Shown: positions 4,951 to 6,035 of the stretch, in pieces
Numbering within the stretch: the first letter of the stretch is position 1
Layout of the letters: the number at the start of each line of letters is the position of its first letter
Assembly: GCA_934481325.1 (NCBI GenBank)
Contig: CAKSPL010000081.1
Location: forward strand, 1 to 6,035
Length of the DNA stretch: 6,035 nt
From: an uncultured Eubacteriales bacterium
Lineage (GTDB): Bacteria > Bacillota > Clostridia > Oscillospirales > CAG-272
Direction: 5' to 3'
Translations under genes and position numbers: made by a program
Notes under the pieces: generated by a model
The model's database searches: none
What the model was told of the DNA's origin: nothing
What the model saw: only the letters and a program-made list of their open reading frames with translations

Positions 4951-6035
4951 ATGCTCGAAATACGCAATGTCACCAAGACCTATCGCTCCAAAACAGGCGA
5001 GAGCGTAAAGGCACTGGACAATATCAGTATTTCCTTCCCGGAGTCGGGGATGGTGTTTATCCTCGGCAAATCCGGCAGTGGCAAATCCACCCTGCTCAAC
5101 GCAATCGGCGGGCTGGACAGCATCGACTCCGGTGAGTTTATCATCAAGGGCAAATCCTCCAAGGATTTTGTCGGCTCGGATTTTGACGCATACCGTAACA
5201 CCTTCATCGGCTTTATCTTTCAGGAATACAACGTGTTGGACGAGTTTACCGTGGGTGCCAATATTGCCCTTGCGTTGGAATTGCAGGGCAAAAAAGCCAC
5301 GGATGAGCAGATCAATAAAATCCTGGCACAGGTAGACCTTCTGTCCTTCGCCAAGCGCAAGCCGAACGAGCTTTCCGGCGGGCAGAAACAGCGCGTGGCA
5401 ATCGCCAGGGCTCTTGTCAAGGAGCCGCAGATTATTATGGCAGACGAGCCGACAGGTGCGTTGGATTCCAACACCGGTAAGCAGATTTTTGACACCCTGA
5501 AAGAACTTTCCAAAGAAAAACTGGTGCTGATTGTTTCCCACGACCGCGATTTTGCCGAACGCTATGCCGACCGTATCGTGGAACTGGCGGACGGACACAT
5601 CATTTCGGACGTGACCAAGCACGAGGTAGAGGGCAAGACCCTCAATGATGGCATTCGTCAGGTCAGCCGCCACATTTTGCAGATCAAAGGCGGCTATCGC
5701 CTGACCCCTGCCGATGTGGAAATGATCAACGACTACCTTGCCACCAGCCCCGAGGGGGTTATCCTTTCGGGCGATAACCGCGTCAACGGGGAACTGCGCT
5801 CCGCCGCGGGGATCACGGAGGAAGGCGGCACTACGGTCTTTGAGACCACGGACGCGGCAAAGGACGTGAAAGTCAAGGAGTATGACGGAAAGAAAACGAA
5901 ATTCATCCGCTCCCGCCTGCCCATCAAAAATGCCGTCAAGATCGGTGCCTCCGGGTTGAAGTATAAAAAATTCCGTCTGTTTATGACAATCCTGCTCTCG
6001 CTGGTGGCATTCGGTATGTTCGGGCTTGCGGACAC
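4951..6035 (+). CDS. ABC transporter, ATP-binding domain fused to an FtsX/MacB-like permease (3'-truncated by the window)
   Basis: The frame runs open from the ATG at 4951 to the end of the window (361 full codons). The nucleotide-binding domain (about residues 1-220) is complete: Walker A GKSGSGKST (39-47), Q-loop Q91, signature LSGGQ (141-145), Walker B IIMADE (161-166) with catalytic E166, D-loop GALD (169-172) and switch H198. This pattern is typical of the LolD/MacB/BceA branch of type VII ABC systems. About 120 linker residues follow, then KYKKFRLFMTILLSLVAFGM (337-356), a positively charged lead-in to a first membrane helix. This is the usual start of an FtsX-like permease half, so ATPase and permease are one polypeptide. 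Such Firmicutes proteins are linked to antimicrobial-peptide sensing or resistance, or to lipoprotein and peptide traffic; the substrate cannot be told here. The gene has its own promoter and ribosome binding site and follows a terminator, so a functional link to the phosphorylation cluster is not indicated. Confidence 0.93.
   Translation, partial: MLEIRNVTKTYRSKTGESVKALDNISISFPESGMVFILGKSGSGKSTLLNAIGGLDSIDSGEFIIKGKSSKDFVGSDFDAYRNTFIGFIFQEYNVLDEFTVGANIALALELQGKKATDEQINKILAQVDLLSFAKRKPNELSGGQKQRVAIARALVKEPQIIMADEPTGALDSNTGKQIFDTLKELSKEKLVLIVSHDRDFAERYADRIVELADGHIISDVTKHEVEGKTLNDGIRQVSRHILQIKGGYRLTPADVEMINDYLATSPEGVILSGDNRVNGELRSAAGITEEGGTTVFETTDAAKDVKVKEYDGKKTKFIRSRLPIKNAVKIGASGLKYKKFRLFMTILLSLVAFGMFGLAD

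Noticed and set aside
4823..5008. A 61-codon plus-strand frame spanning the promoter and the ABC start
   Set aside because: It overlaps the promoter and the supported ABC start in another frame, lacks a ribosome binding site, and has low-complexity composition.
4642..5673. A 343-codon open frame on the minus strand
   Set aside because: It lies opposite the ABC ATPase, whose Walker A, signature and Walker B motifs are unmistakable, and it crosses the terminator and promoter. It shows no domain and is a by-product of the codon pattern.

Overview
The window looks like a piece of a low-to-mid GC Gram-positive chromosome, most likely an anaerobic gut-type Clostridia (Oscillospiraceae/Ruminococcaceae-like). 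The grounds are strong AAGGAG ribosome binding sites before almost every gene, tight co-directional packing, a clean intrinsic terminator, and a fused ABC ATPase/FtsX-type permease of a kind common in Firmicutes. This placement is inference from style, not from a marker gene. All real genes lie on the + strand.

Positions 1-4645 hold one co-oriented cluster that is probably a single operon. Its order is: the 3' part of an unrecognised, probably alpha-helical protein (1-1014, cut by the window edge); a small divergent von Willebrand A (vWA) protein (1030-1656); a PP2C-family Ser/Thr phosphatase (1653-2594, overlapping its predecessor by ATGA); a protein kinase with an extra N-terminal PIN-nuclease-like domain (2597-3934); and a canonical TerY-like vWA protein with an intact MIDAS metal site (3962-4645). 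The combination vWA + PP2C + kinase is the 'TerY-phosphorylation triad' (TerY-P) known from comparative genomics of tellurite-resistance-associated and candidate defence loci. The likely logic is a reversible phosphorylation switch: kinase and phosphatase act in opposition, and the vWA proteins serve as metal-dependent binding or scaffold partners. Here the set is expanded by a second, degenerate vWA protein, by the PIN-like domain on the kinase, and by the unknown first gene. No TerD/TerB/TerC-type gene is visible in this window.

Positions 4646-4950 are intergenic. They hold a roughly 120-nt 3' untranslated stretch, a strong Rho-independent terminator (4765-4801), and then a well-formed promoter (TTGCAT, 17 nt, TACAAT with extended -10 TG) preceded by a small perfect inverted repeat.

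From 4951 to the window end runs a separate transcription unit: the start of an ABC transporter that fuses a complete nucleotide-binding domain to the first membrane segment of an FtsX/MacB-like permease. It is truncated by the window edge and is probably functionally independent of the phosphorylation cluster.
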